Source: Prorocentrum cordatum
Lineage: Eukaryota; Sar; Dinophyceae; Prorocentrales; Prorocentraceae
NCBI GenBank assembly: GCA_963575745.1
Contig: CAUYUJ010018560.1
Span: 1-64,000 of the forward strand
Direction: 5' to 3'
Length of the DNA stretch: 64,000 nucleotides
Shown: positions 51,666 to 63,490 of the stretch, in pieces
How positions within the stretch are numbered: the stretch's first letter is position 1
How the letters are laid out: each line of letters begins with the position of its first letter
Notes under the pieces: generated by a model
What the model saw: only the letters and a program-made list of their open reading frames with translations
Databases searched by the model: none
Told to the model about the DNA's origin: nothing
Translations under genes and position numbers: made by a program

Positions 51666-51837
51666 CGAGCATTTGTTGTTGTTGTAACCCGGGGGCCAGG
51701 AGCCCAGTTTAAGCAGGAATATTTCCCCTGTCAAAAAACAGGGTGCGAGCGTCGAGGGGCACACTTTGATTGAGAAAAACAATATGCACCGGTGGGGGGA
51801 TCAACAATAATTATTCTTCGGAAATGAGATCTCAACA

Positions 51838-51929
51838 ACAACAATAACAACAGTAACAACAAGAACAACAAGAACAACAACAACAGCAACAGCAACAGCA
51901 ACAGCAACAACAACACCAACACCAACACC

Positions 51930-51967
<38 letters not shown>

Positions 51968-51972
51968 CGGCT
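51838..51972 (+). repeat. AAC/CAA trinucleotide microsatellite
   Basis: caacaacaac with cagcaa and accaac variants. Lies between the two mirror-image 50-bp arrays. Confidence 0.93.
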
Positions 51973-51994
51973 CCTGCCTGCTACTTCCTCGCAA

Positions 51995-52235
51995 TTTCTT
52001 GAAGAATCGCGCTCTCGCTTTGGACTTCCTAGCAATGTACTACCGAATCGCGGCTCCCGCCTGATACTTCCTGACAATGTATTGCAGAATCGCGTTCTCG
52101 CTTGGGAGTTCCTCGCAACTTGCCACCGAACGCCTCGCTTAATATTTCCTCACAATTTATTCAGATACCAGTCCTCGACACTCAGGAACCGCGCTCCCGC
52201 TACATATTGCCTCGCGGTTCAAGCAGGACTCACGC
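51995..52235 (-). repeat. Mirror-image 50-bp tandem units
   Basis: cgcgctctcgctttggactt, cgcggctcccgcctg and cgcgttctcgcttggga units, each followed by a cttcct.gcaat block. Reverse complement of the 51425-51665 array. Confidence 0.75.
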
Positions 52236-52329
52236 TTCAACGACCCACCCGCTCGACCCGCCCGTCGGGGCCTGCCCGCCCGACCAGCCCGTTAAAAACT
52301 GCAGTCGCCGCTCGCTGCCTTTCGCCCGC

Positions 52330-52565
52330 CTGCCCTGTGTGGCCCCGCATTATATGCCCTTCGTGGCCCCCGCTCGCACGCGCCTGTCGTGGCCCCATAC
52401 GCACGCCCTTCGTATAGCCCCGCTGTCGCCCTTCGTGGCCCCCTCGCTGCCCCTCGTGGCCCTTTTGCTGCTCTCAGTGGCCCCGCTGTCGCCTTTTGTG
52501 GCTCCGTATACCTATACGACCACCCTTCGGGTGATAAGGAGGTTCGGGGGGGGGGAAGGATGCAG
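52330..52565 (-). repeat. gtggccccgc.. units and a shared end block
   Basis: gtggcccc(gct) units, then acctatacgaccacccttcg followed by ggtgataag. The same end block recurs at 54895-54935, where it again precedes tatcgatctcac repeats. Confidence 0.75.
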
Positions 52566-52569
52566 CGTC

Positions 52570-52768
52570 TCACTCGATCGGTCTCACTATCCATCTCACT
52601 ATCGGTCTCGCTCGATCGATCTCACTCGATCGACATCACAATCGATCTCACTCGATATATCTCATTCGTTCGGTCTCACAATTGATCTGATTATCGATCT
52701 CACAATCGATCTCACATTCGGTCTCACTATCGATCTCACTACCGATATCACAATCGATCTAACATTCA
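52570..52768 (+). repeat. tatcgatctcac minisatellite, first block
   Basis: Units of about 12-19 bp based on ctatcgatctcactcgatcg. Same motif as 54935-55480. Confidence 0.88.
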
Positions 52769-53030
52769 ACGTCATCATCATCATCATCACCAACACCATC
52801 ATTTTCATCGTCATCGGGACACTGTCGTCATCATCATCATCATCGTCATCATCATCAATGCCATCATCATCAGGCCATCATCATCACCATCAGCATCTCA
52901 TCATAGTCAGCAACATCATCATCATCGGCACACAGCCTTCGCCATCATCACCATCAGAATCATCATCATCGGGACATCATCATGGTCACCATCATTGTCA
53001 TCGCCAACATCATCAACAACATCGGGGCAC

Positions 53031-53063
<33 letters not shown>

Positions 53064-53903
53064 TTCATCATCATCATCATAATCAACAGCATCATCAACA
53101 TCATCGGGACACCATCATCATCAGCAGCACCATCGTCACCAACATCATCATCAATATCATCATCGGTACACCATCACCATCACCATCATCACCACCACCG
53201 TCATAATCATCATCATCGGGATACCATAATTATTATCAGCAGCATCATCATTACCAACATCATCATCAACAACAACGGGCAGAAACATCAACGTCATCGT
53301 CATCTCATCATCATCAACAACATCACCAACATCACCAGCGGGACACAGCCATCGTCATCATCACCATCAGCATCATCATCATCGGGACACCATCATGGTC
53401 ACCATCGTTGTCATCGTCAACATCATCAACAACATCGGGACACCATCATCATCATCAGCTCATTATCATCATCATCAACAACATCATCAACATCATCGGG
53501 ACACCATCATCATCAGCAGCATCATCATCACCAATTGGGCGCCCGGAATCCAAACCCGAGTTACCCCTGACCCGAGTTAACCCTGATGATTCGGGGCTCT
53601 GGACGCCCGAATTATCCGGGGTAACTCGGGTCCGGGGTAACTCGGGTTCGGATTCCCGAAAAACGAACCCGAATTAACCCTGACCCGAGTTACCCCTGAT
53701 GATTCGGGGCTCTGAACCAACATCATCATCATCATCAATATCATCATCGGTACACCATCACCATCACCATCATCATCACCACCGTCATAATCATCATCAT
53801 CGGGATACCATAATCATCATCAGCAGCATCAGCATTACCAACATCATCATCAACAACAACGGGCAGAACATCAACATCATCGTCATCTCATCATTACCAA
53901 CAA

Positions 53904-53940
<37 letters not shown>

Positions 53941-54045
53941 GTCATCATCACCATCATCATCATCATCATCATCACCAGGGCACCATCATCGTCATCATCA
54001 TCACCATCAACACAACCATCATGATCATCATCAACATCATCATTA
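52769..54045 (+). repeat. Extended CAT/ATC trinucleotide tract
   Basis: About 1.3 kb of catcatcat with cgggacaccatcatcatcag-like higher-order repeats and cagcag/caacaac changes. Interrupted at 53535-53720 by an unrelated palindromic block. His/Ser/Ile-rich frames are artefacts. Confidence 0.93.
53535..53720 (+). repeat. acccgagttac palindromic repeats
   Basis: cccgagttacccctgacccg and gattcggggctctg occur twice in direct orientation (53553-53600 and 53672-53717), with inverted ggggtaactcggg between them. It forms a compound hairpin inside the CAT tract. Confidence 0.75.
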
Positions 54046-54099
54046 TCGGGACACCGACGGGGCACCGACGGGACACCGGCGGGACACCGCGGGCCCCCG

Positions 54100-54535
54100 G
54101 CCGCCTGGAAGGGAGTCATTTGGTCCGGCCGCGCCTCAGCCACACGGGACACAAGCGGGACACCGGCGGGACACGGGCCCCCGGCCGCCCGGAAGGGAGT
54201 CATTTGGTCCGGCCGCGCCTCAGCCACAGGAGACTTTCTCTCGCCCGCCCACGCAGCTTCACCTTGCCCGCACGGCACGCACGAACACGAAACCGAAATC
54301 GATTTCCCTGTGGGGGGGCTCTCCGTTCCACTTCGATCTCACCCCCTCACCTCCGACGAATGCCCTTCGTGGGCCCCGCTCGCACGCGCCCGTTGTGGCC
54401 CCATATGCATGCCCTTCGTGGCCCCGCTGTCGCCCATTGTGGCCCCCTCGATGACCTTCGTGGTCCTGGTGCTGCCCTCAGCGGCCCCGTCGCTGACCTC
54501 TGTGGCCTCGGATTTTATGCCCTTCGTGGCCCATG
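54100..54535 (+). repeat. Segment repeated at 55855-55985
   Basis: ggaagggagtcatttggtcc occurs twice in tandem (54110 and 54192). The following ctctcgcccgcccacgcagctt, gcccgcac.gcacgac and tttccc.gt..gggg.ctccgttccac blocks recur, diverged, at 55870-55975. Confidence 0.7.
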
Positions 54536-54934
54536 CTGGCTTTTCTCACGATTTATTGGGGAATCGCGCTATCGCTCGAGACTTTCTCGCGAATAATACA
54601 GGACCCACGCTTCAGCAACCCGCCTGCTCGACCTCGTCGCCTGGGCCCGCCTTCCCGACCTGCCCGCTATGGGTCTGCCCACCCGACCTGCCCGTCTGGT
54701 TCTACTACTTGTTTTCTGCTCCTTGCCCCCCTTCTGCTAAGTTCTCTCGTGCTCCAGTATTCCCTCCCCCTTCCAACCGTCATCTCTTCTCTTGTTTTAG
54801 GGGCTGCACTGAATGCACGTGGCAGCTGAGGAAGATATACCCCCAAGGGGGTACGATCGAAGACGACGAGGGCGGGTACCGAGGGCTTGGGATGTACGTA
54901 CCTATACGACCACCCTTCGGGTGATAAGAAGGTT
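54536..54934. other. No gene recognised; end matches 50870-50950 inverted
   Basis: 54822-54895 (gaagatatacccccaagggg, cgatcgaagacgacgagggc) is the reverse complement of 50872-50950. No protein-like frame. Confidence 0.5.
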
Positions 54935-55480
54935 GTGGGTCTCACTATCGATCTCACTCAACGGGAAACCACGGGAGACTTGTCGATCTCACTATCGATC
55001 TCACTATCGAACTTCACGGGCCACCACGGGCCACCACGGGACACCTCTCGATCTCACGATCGGTCTCACTATCGATCTCACTATCGATCTCACTCAACGG
55101 GACACCATAGGACACCACGGGACACCACATCGATCTCACTGTCGTTCTCACTGTCGATCTCACCATCGATCTCACTCAACGGGACACCACGGGACACCAC
55201 GGGACACCTGTCGATCTCACGATCGACCTAACCATCGATCTCAGTTTTGGGACACCACGGGACACCTCGAAGCACCACATCGACCTCACTATCGATCTCA
55301 CGATCGATCTCCCTCAACGGGATACCACGGGACACCACGGGACACCTGTCGATCTCACTATCGATCTCACTTTTTGGGACACCACGGGACACCACGGGAC
55401 ACCTCGGGGCACCACATCGATCTCACTATCGATCTCAGTATCGATCTCAGTATCGATCTTACTATCGATCTCACTCAACG
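54935..55480 (+). repeat. tatcgatctcac and gggacacca minisatellites, interleaved
   Basis: Blocks of ctcactatcgatctcacta alternate with cgggacaccacgggacacc runs about every 60-110 bp, giving a higher-order repeat. Confidence 0.9.
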
Positions 55481-55862
55481 GGACACCACGGGACACCGCG
55501 GAACACCGCTCAAGCTAACGCCGGACGGACGAAGGAGAAACATTTTTCTTGACTTCGCCCTAGCAACGGCGGACACCACGGGACACCACGGGACACGGCG
55601 GGACACCGCTCAAGCCACCGCTGGACGGACGGCGGAGGAGAAACATTTTTCTTGACTTCGCCCTAGCAACGACGGACACCACGGGACACCACGGGACACC
55701 GCGGGACACCGCTCAAGCCACCGCCGGACGGACGGAGGAGAAACATTTGTCTCGACTTCGCCCTAGCAACGGCGGACACCACGGGACACCGCGGGACACC
55801 GCTCAAGCCACCGCGGGACGGACGGCGGAAACATTTGTCTTGACTTCGCCCTAGCACCGGCG
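55481..55862 (+). repeat. About 110-bp tandem repeat, 4 units
   Basis: Units: ccgctcaag(c)caccgccgg, acggacggaggagaaacatt, tcttgacttcgccctagcaa, cggcggacaccacgggacac. Copies start near 55495, 55605, 55700 and 55795. Confidence 0.92.
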
Positions 55863-56067
55863 GGTTCATTCCTCTCGCGCGCCCACACAGCTTCGGCTCG
55901 CCCGCACGCACGACACGACACGAAACGAAACGATTTCCCGGTTGGGGGTCTCCGTTCCACGGCGATCTCACCCCCCAACCTCCGATTGATTGGCACGTGA
56001 GCAGATAGGAGCGAACAGTCTTAAAATGATTGCTGTTGTTGTCGTTGTTGTTGCTTTTGTTGTTATT

Positions 56068-56350
56068 TCTTGTTGACCACCCCCGCGACCCAACCGACCC
56101 ACCCGCGACCCACCCGCGACCCACCCCGCGATCTGCCCGCGAACTGCCCGCGACCCACCCGTGACCCACCCGCGACCCACCCGCGACCCACCCGCGACCC
56201 GCCCGCGACCCACCCCGCGACCCGCCCACGACCCACCCGCGACCCAGCCGCGACCCAGCCGCGACCCAGCCGCGACCCAGCCTGCGACCCACCCGCGACC
56301 CACTCGCGACCCACTCGCGACCGACCTGCGACCCACCCCGCGACGCACCA
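56068..56350 (+). repeat. 11-bp minisatellite cgacccacccg
   Basis: About 24 units with cgacccagccg and cgacccactcg variants toward the right. Confidence 0.95.
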
Positions 56351-57397
56351 ACATCGCTTTAACTAGAAAATCGGCGCCTGCGGCGGGCTCGTTGCATAAT
56401 GTGTAAGACTTTGGCGCCTGCGGCGGGCTTCTTCAGAGCCTCGCAGACTGCCGACATCCCCGCCGCCCCCTCACTCTTATCCGCAACTGCGGGGTGCAAT
56501 GTCATACTAACAACCACAACAACATAACAACCACATGAACCTCAACAACGACATGGGCAGCAGCCGCATGAGCATCTGCCGCATCATGAACAACAATGGC
56601 GACTTCAGCAGCAGCCACATCAGCGGGAACATCATCAGCGAAGCTGTAACGAGCAACACCCGCATCAGCAAAGACGGCAGAGGTCACCAATCACCAATTT
56701 TTACGACCAGGTCAGAACCCTTTTGTGCTAAAGTATACTCGAGCAACAGCTGCCCCTGGGAGGGTCTCGAGAGGTCCAGGGACCCCGCATTGAAGCAAGT
56801 GTATGACATCGTAGTTCTCGGAGCCCACGCCGATAAAGAAACCTGCAGACGATGTCGGCGTGTGTGTGAGACGTTTTTCCGTTTGAGTCGTCGTCGTCGT
56901 CGTCGTCGCCGCTCCCCCGCCTGGGCCCTCCTCCTCAAGCGATCCAACCAAACAGAAATCGAGCAATATCGTAATCGAGTCGAAGGGGGAGCCCCCTCCC
57001 TTTGATCCCTTCCCCGCTGGGTGGAGGGGGCCCGCAGGGGTCGTTACTCCCCCCACTGAAGGTCGCCACTGTGGACAAGGGGGACAGGAGGTGGTCCCCC
57101 TGTGGACAGGGGGAACTCAAGACCCCTCCCCGCCTCCCCCTGTAGACAAGGGGATCCCCCCCCTCACACTTTTCTCCTGGACCCCCTTCCCCAGAGGCAC
57201 CCTCCTCACTCGTATCTGTTGCTGCGGGGTGCTGCGTATTTTCCCCGCATGCCTCCAACAGACCTCAGGTCCGCTCCGAGACGGCTCCAAGTGACCACAG
57301 AGCTTCCCAAGAAGTCCTCCACGAGGCCCCCCAACAGAGCCCAAGAGGCTCCCAAGAGAGCCCCAAGAGAGCGTCTGCATCGTCGTCGTCGCCGCCA

Positions 57398-57444
<47 letters not shown>

Positions 57445-57480
57445 CCCCTTCAATGTCGACGGCACAAGCCGTAAGGCCTT
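56351..57480. other. No gene recognised; several microsatellites
   Basis: Contains a repeated tttggcgcctgcggcgggct block (56372 and 56410), an AAC/AGC-rich stretch (56505-56680), GTC runs (56885-56915, 57375-57445) and a ggggacagg/gtggacagggg segment (57070-57160). No protein-like frame. Confidence 0.45.
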
Positions 57481-57487
57481 CTCAACA

Positions 57488-57579
57488 ATGACCGTAGGAG
57501 GTCGATCTGGGGAGGGAGCGATCGAGCAGCGAACCCAGACCTGGCTCCAAAGAGCTGGTGGGGACGCACGTCGGTCTCC

Positions 57580-57617
<38 letters not shown>

Positions 57618-58264
57618 AAGAGGATGACCTCTTCTCCCCCATCGCCCTCGTTCACCCTCCTGATCCCATGGGGAGCTCGCCTCGCACGGAGGACGCTGGC
57701 CCCCGAGGCGCGCCCGCTTCGCGCAAGAGGCGAAGGCGTCTCTCCCCACACCCGGAGCACCTGGCCACCTGGATGGCCACCCGCCCGACCTCCCCGCAGG
57801 CCCGGACGTACTCCGCCAGCACCTCCGGGAGGATGTCGCCCACCCCTGAGATCCCCGGGGGGCGCGGCTCGCGGAGCGGAGAGCCGGCGGCGGCGCCCGA
57901 CCGCGTCGACAGCTTGTCAGCGGGACTCCGCGCGAGCGGTGTGCCGTCGACGCGCCCGCGCGGTTGGCCGGAGGCGCAGCAGAGGCCGCCGGTGCGCAGC
58001 GGGCGCACGAGGAGGAGGAGCAGCAGCACAGTGCACGACGAGCAGAAGAAGGGCCTTACGCGAGAGGACGCCGCGGCCTCAGGCCGAGGCCCATGCGGGC
58101 TGCCAGCGCGGCGCGCCGCGTGCATCGGAGGGCGCAGGCGCGCGGCCCTGCGCGGGGAACCTACGCGGGAGTGTCCGCCCGCGCACCCGGACCCGTTTTT
58201 TGTCTCTGCCGTTTCTCACTGGATCAACCTGGCCCAGGCGCCAAAGCGGCACGGGAGCGGCTAA
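57488..58264 (+). CDS. Doubtful low-complexity ORF
   Basis: 258-codon open frame with a poly-Ser stretch from an AGC microsatellite (57580-57616), then Pro/Arg/Ser-rich sequence. Its start lies in GTC-repeat DNA and it overlaps open frames on the other strand. No domain, membrane segment or signal peptide is recognised. It could be an exon of a Ser/Arg-rich protein, but composition alone explains it. Confidence 0.12.
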
Positions 58265-58329
58265 GACAAGCTCTGTAGACAACGGCGCCGACGACAATGC
58301 GGCGTGCATCCACCAATCCCCACTGGAGG

Positions 58330-58665
58330 GGGAGCAGGAGGAGGATGAAGGAGGAGGAACGGAAATGAAGACGAGCAGGAGGAAGGAGGAGAGGGGGAGA
58401 AAGGGGCGCACGAGGAGAAGGCAGGAAGTAAGGAACAACTGAAGGCAGTCAGGAGAGAGAGAGAGAGAGAAAGAAAGATATAAAAAAGAGGAGGATGGTG
58501 TACCAGGGTGGTGGGTGGAGGATGAGTAGGAGGAGTAGAGGGAGGAGTACGAGTAAGAGTAAGCATAAGAATCGGAGGAGAGGTGGGAGTAGTAGGAGGA
58601 GGAGGAGGACGACGAGGAGGAGGAGAAGGAGGAGGAGGAGGAGGAGGCGGAGATTACGTGCACCG
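58330..58665 (+). repeat. GGA/GAG purine tract with GAGAGA
   Basis: Degenerate ggaggagga with a pure gagagagaga segment at 58454-58470. Densest at 58585-58650. Confidence 0.88.
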
Positions 58666-58829
58666 TGGATCTCGGCCGCAGCTGCCCTTGTCTGCCCGTG
58701 CGTGTGGAAGTGGGTGGAAAAGGGGGGGCCTCGGGCAGGGAAGCGTTGAGACGAGGGCAGGGCGCGGGAAGGAAAGCGTAAGGGTGAGTAGTGGGAGCAG
58801 GGGAGACATTGAGCGGAGAGGCAGGCAGG

Positions 58830-59025
58830 GGACAAGGTACAGTCAAAACGTATATTAAGGACGCGTGGTAAGGACGCAAGACCCTTGGAGGCTGAAGTTG
58901 GGAATTTTTTGGGCAGCGGCGACCAGTGAAAACGACAAAGGACGGGCCACAGAGGCAAGGACGCAAGGGCATCCTAGATGAAGGCGCGCGTCCTTACTAG
59001 GCGCGTTGACTGTAGAACGTGGAGA
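58830..59025 (-). repeat. Dispersed repeat E, copy 2
   Basis: Reverse-complement relative of 42558-42775. The two copies differ by roughly a fifth of positions and by short indels. Confidence 0.75.
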
Positions 59026-59269
59026 GAAGGTGGCCAAGCACTTGGGGCAAGGACCTGGGAAGGGGGGGAGGGCGACGGGGAAAGCAAAAAGACCGGGAAA
59101 GACGCCGAGGCAAAGAACGCGGTAGATGGGGAGGGGGTGGGTGAAAAAACGGAGGAACAGGCGTATGAACAATCCGTCGGGAGGACAGAGATGGCGGGGA
59201 ACTTCTTATTGCTAGTATGGACAAGTGTGGACCCCAACCATTGCATTATTGTCCCCTCGACCTTTGCTT

Positions 59270-59712
59270 TCTGTGGTGCTATTAATTATGCCAACTCATG
59301 AGTTGTCAAATCCACCGCTCGCTCAATCATCCTACCCTCCCACCCGCAATTTGGCTTGCAAAGCCCATACTGCCACGATTGCGATGACTGCTTGGCCATG
59401 GTTGGCGCATCACTGCGGCCACACTGTCGCGCGCAAACTCGCGCGCAGAGCAGCCATGTGGTTTTGTACAACCGATGCGGCCGCGATGGCGCTTACCGAT
59501 GGCAGCGTCCCAGCACGTGTCAAAGGCCGTGCTGGCACGCGGGCGCTTCAATGCAGGTCGGTGGTTCGGGCGGGCGCGGTATCATGGTGACGTCGGGAAC
59601 AGCGGCAACGACTCTGATAGTACAGGTGGTGGTGGCGATGATGACGATGACAACGGCAAGACCGATGACGGCGCCGATGCTGATAATGCATGTGCCGATT
59701 ACGTCCATGCGC
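59270..59712 (-). repeat. Dispersed repeat D, copy 3
   Basis: Inverted relative of 10590-11012 and 9587-9835. Retains caatttggcttgcaaagccc, the actgcggccac block and the gatgatgacgatgac-rich end. Confidence 0.72.
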
Positions 59713-59994
59713 CGATGCTAAAAAATCCTTGGGTGATGATGGCGGCAATTGTGCATATTGTCGATGACGATGACGTACGGCGCCGATGAACGTGATGGTG
59801 GGGAATTGCGCGCGCGTGGAAATCGAATAACCCTGGCAAGATTTGTGTTGAACCGCATCAATTTTCTCCCCACCATCCTGTGGTGTTGGGTCCCCATTTT
59901 GAAACGACAGCGCTCCACGTTCCTCCTCCTCCTCCTTCTCCTCCTCGCCCCTCCTCCCCATCCTCCCATCCATGCACCTGCCCTCCGCACCCAG

Positions 59995-60545
59995 TACACC
60001 GATTCGTGGCCCCACAAAGAGCTCCTCCGAAGGCCCCAATGGCTGTGACCACATGCGTCCGCGCCACCTGGTACAGCGCTTCGTGGCCCCATAGGGAGCT
60101 CCACCGAATACCCGAGTGGTTGTGACCACATGCGTGCGCGCACAAAATACACCGCTTCGTGGCCCCGTAGGGAGCTCCACCGAATCCCATTGGCTGTGAC
60201 CGCATGCGTCCGCGAATGAGAATACAGCGCTTCGTGGCCCCGTAGGGAGCTCTACCGAAGGCCCCAGAGGCTGTGGCCAAATACGTCCGCGCATGAAAAT
60301 ACAGCGCTTCGTGGCCACATAGGGACCTCCACCAAAGGACCGAAGGCTCCAGTGGCTGTGACCACATGCGTCCGCGCCACCTGGTATAGCGCTCCGTGGC
60401 CCTATAGAGACCTCCACCGAAGGACCGTAAGCCCCAATGGCTGTGACCACATGCGTCCGCGAGTGCAAATACAGCGCTTCGTGGCCCCATAGGGAGCTCC
60501 ACCGAAGGCCCCAGAGGCTGTGGCCACATGCGTCCGCGCATGAGA
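59995..60545 (+). repeat. 75-88-bp tandem repeat A, first array (about 7 units)
   Basis: gcttcgtggccccatagggag recurs at about 60003, 60078, 60158, 60231, 60311, 60390 and 60478. Units contain ctccaccgaaggccccagtg and gctgtgaccacatgcgtccg. Same family as 62615-63490. Confidence 0.93.
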
Positions 60546-60744
60546 ACAAGTGGCACGTGTGCCATAGCCCTTGCACAAAAAGGAAGGGGAAGGAGGAGGA
60601 GGGGGAGGAGGAGGAGGAGGAGGAGGAAGAGGAGGAGGAGGTGGAGGAGGAGGAGGAGGGGGGAAGAGGGGGCAAGGCATCGCCCTCTGGGCCCAGCAAC
60701 GGGGCCCAAGTCCAGGTGGGGAGGGTGGGGGAGGCGGCGTGCGT
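60546..60744 (+). repeat. GGA tract and block matching 45222-45283 inverted
   Basis: caagtggcacgtgtgccata and ccttgcacaaaaaggaaggg followed by a gga tract (60588-60660). Mirror of 45222-45283. Confidence 0.75.
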
Positions 60745-61780
60745 CGCGACGCGGAATAAAGTGCTCGGAGCGGAGGGAGCACGGGGCGGAGGTCCCACTG
60801 GGGCGCTGGGGGCGCGGAGAGGAGGGGTGGTGGTGTGTGCCGCGACGCGGAATAAACTGTCGGGGCGGAGGGGGCACTGGGCGGGGCTTGGGGCAGAGGG
60901 CCACGGGGCGGGGGTCCAACTGGGGCGCTGGGGAAAGGGGGGGAAGGGGGGGAGGTGGCGTGCGTCGCGACGCGGAATAAAATTGTCGGGGCGGAGGGGG
61001 CACGGGGCGGAGTCCCCACTGGGGCGCTGGGGACGCGGGGAGGGAGGTGGGGGAGGTGGTGTGCGGCGCGACGCGGGATGAAGCGTTAGTGGCGGAAGGG
61101 GCAGTGGGCGGGGCCCCCGCTGGGGCGCTGGGGACGCGGGGGGGCTCGGGGCAGAGAACCACGGCGCGGGGGTCCCACTCTGGCGCTGGGGACGCGGAGG
61201 GGGGGGGTGCGACGCGTAATACAGCGTTCGTGTCGGAGGGGGCAGTGGGCGGGGGCCCCGCTGGGGCGCTGGGGACGCGGTGGGGCTTGGGGCAGAGAGC
61301 CACGGCGCGGGGGTCCCACACTGGCGCTGGGGACGCGGGGGGGGGGAGGTGCGTTCGTTCGTGGCGGAGGGGGCAGTGGGCGGGGCCCCCGCTGGGGCGC
61401 TGGGGACGCGGTGGGCTCGGGGCAGAAAGCCACGGCGCGGGGGCCTCACACTGGCGCTGGGGACGCGGGGGGGCGGGGGGGGCGACGCGGGATAAAGCGT
61501 TCGTGGCGGAGGGGGCAGTGGGCGGGGCCCCCGCTGGGGCGCTGGGGACGCGGTGGGCTCGGGGCAGAAAGCCACGGCGCGGGGGCCTCACACTGGCGCT
61601 GGGGACGCGGGGGGGCGGGGGGGGGCGACGCGGGATAAAGCGTTCGTGGCGGAGGGGGCAGTGGGCGGGGCCCCCGCTGGGGCGCTGGGGACGCGGGGGG
61701 GCTTGGGGCAGAGAGCCACGGCGCGGGGGCCCCACTCTGGCGCTGAGGACGCGGGGGGGGGGGGAGCGACGCGAAATAAA
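60745..61780 (+). repeat. GC-rich array F2, about 9 units of 90-145 bp
   Basis: gcgacgcggaataaa or gcgacgcgggataaagcg recurs near 60748, 60840, 60965, 61068, 61206, 61482, 61626 and 61767. Units contain gtggcggagggggcagtggg and cgctggggcgctggggacgc. Reverse-complement counterpart of F1 in motif order. Long Gly/Arg or Pro frames are artefacts. Confidence 0.92.
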
Positions 61781-61818
61781 ATGGTCGGAGCTCTAGACAC
61801 CCTGTGCAAGAGAATAAA
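61781..61818 (+). repeat. Array boundary tag, copy 2
   Basis: 38-bp block ending gagaataaa at the border between array F2 and array F3. Confidence 0.85.
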
Positions 61819-62568
61819 TGGTCGGGGCGGAGGGGGCGGTGCGCTGGGCTGGGCTGCTGGGGAGAAGGGGGGGGGGAGGGGGCGACGACGAGGCCGAAAT
61901 AAAGTGGTCGGGGCGAAGGGGGCGGCGCGCTGGGCTGCTCGGGAGAGGGATGGGGGGGGGGACGACGACGCCGAAATAAAGTGGTCGGGGCGGAGAGGGC
62001 GGCGCGCTGGGTCGCTGGGGAAAAGGACAGGACGACGCCGAAATAAAGTGGTCGGGGCGGAGGGGGCAGCGCGCTGGGCTGCTGAGGAGAGGGAGAGGGG
62101 GGGCGACGACGACGCCGAAATAAAGTCGTCGGGGCGGAGGGGGCGGTGCGCTGGGGTGCTGGGGAGCGACACATAGCGACACATGTCGACACAACGCCGC
62201 CGAAATAAAGTGGTCGGGGCGGAGGGGGCAGCGCGCTGGGCTGCTGAGGAGAGGGAGAAGGGGGGGGGGCGACGACGACGCCGAAATAAAGCCGTCGGGG
62301 CGGAGGGGGCGTTGCGCTGGGGTGCTGGGGAGCGACACGTAGCGACGCATGTCGACACATATCGACATATAGAGACACATATCGACACACACATATCGAC
62401 GCATAGCGACACACATCGACACATAGCGACGCACACATGGAGACGCATAGCGACACACAGCGACACATATAGCGGCACGTGAGGGGCACAAGGCACACAG
62501 CGACACAGATAGCGACACATGAAGGGCACAAGGCAGCTGGGGGGGAGCGACGACGACGCCGAAATAAA
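61819..62568 (+). repeat. Array F3: gccgaaataaagtggtcgg units of about 80 bp, and a gcgacacata minisatellite
   Basis: gccgaaataaagtggtcggg recurs near 61889, 61969, 62036, 62115, 62198, 62279 and 62559. A 10-12-bp tandem of gcgacacata/tcgacacata fills 62165-62195 and 62330-62520. Confidence 0.9.
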
Positions 62569-62606
62569 GTGGTCGGAGCTCTAGACACCCTGTGCAAGAG
62601 AATAAA
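62569..62606 (+). repeat. Array boundary tag, copy 3
   Basis: Same 38-bp block, closing array F3 exactly as copy 2 opens it. Confidence 0.85.
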
Positions 62607-62614
62607 ATGATTAT

Positions 62615-63490
62615 TGGCCCCACATGGCCCCACTTGGAGCTTCACCGAAAGCCCCAACGGCTGTGACCGCATGCGTCCGCGAATGAAAATACAGCGCTTC
62701 GTGGCCCCACAGGGAGCTCCACAGAAAGCTCCAGTGGCTGTGACCACATGCGTCCGCGAATGAAAATACAACGCTTCGTGGCCCCATAGGGACCTCCACC
62801 GAAGGCCCCAGCGGCTGTGACCACATGCGTCCAGGCCACCTAATACAGCGCTTCGTGGCCCCGTAGGGGGCTCGACCGAAAGCCCTAGCGGCTGTGACCA
62901 CAGCGGCCGCGCATGAGAATACAGCGCTTCGTGGCCCCGTAGGAAGCTCCACCGAAGGCCCCAGAGGCTGTGGCCAAATACGTCCGCGCATGAGAATACA
63001 GCGCTTCGTGGCCCCACAAGACATCCACCAAGGGGCCGGAGGCCCCAGATGCTGTGACCACATGCGCGCGCGCACAAAATGCAGCGCTTCATGGCCCCTG
63101 AGGGCACTCCACCGAAAGCCCCTGTGGCTGTGACCACATGCGTCCGCAAGTGAAAATACAGCGCTTCGCGGCCCCATGTGGACCTCCACCGACGGCCCTT
63201 GCGGTTGTGACCACATGCGTCCAGGCCACCTGGTACAGCGCTTCGTGGCCCCACAAGGAGCTCCACCGAAGGACCCAGTGGCTGTGACCACGTGCGTCCG
63301 CGAATGAAAATACAACGCTTCGTGGCCCCATAGGGACCTCCACCGAAGGCCCCAGTGGCTGTGGCCACATGCGTCCGCGCCACCCGGCGCAGCGCTTCGT
63401 GGCCCCATATGGAGCTCAACCGAAAGCCCCAGTGGATGTTACCACATGCGTCCGCGCCATCCAATACAACGCTTCGTGGCTCCATAGGGA
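62615..63490 (+). repeat. 75-80-bp tandem repeat A, second array (about 11 units)
   Basis: gcgcttcgtggccccatagg and gctgtgaccacatgcgtccg recur about every 75-80 bp. Same family as 59995-60545, which lies on the other side of F2/F3. Confidence 0.93.

Larger units (their letters stand above)
50730..51757 (+). repeat. Inverted repeat with termini at 50730-50828 and 51665-51757
   Basis: Ends share ctcgcaccc(c/t)g, tttttatcatggaaaat-like, gtcaaactgtg/cttaaactggg, ggcccctggttta/ggcccccgggtta and acaacaacaa, in opposite orientation. The interior holds a GAC microsatellite and gggccacgaagggc repeats. No ORF with recognisable domain. Confidence 0.6.

Noticed and set aside
57488-58264. Ser/Arg-rich splicing-factor-like gene
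   Set aside because: Composition comes from AGC and GC-rich repeats, with overlapping open frames on the other strand; kept only as a very low-confidence entry.
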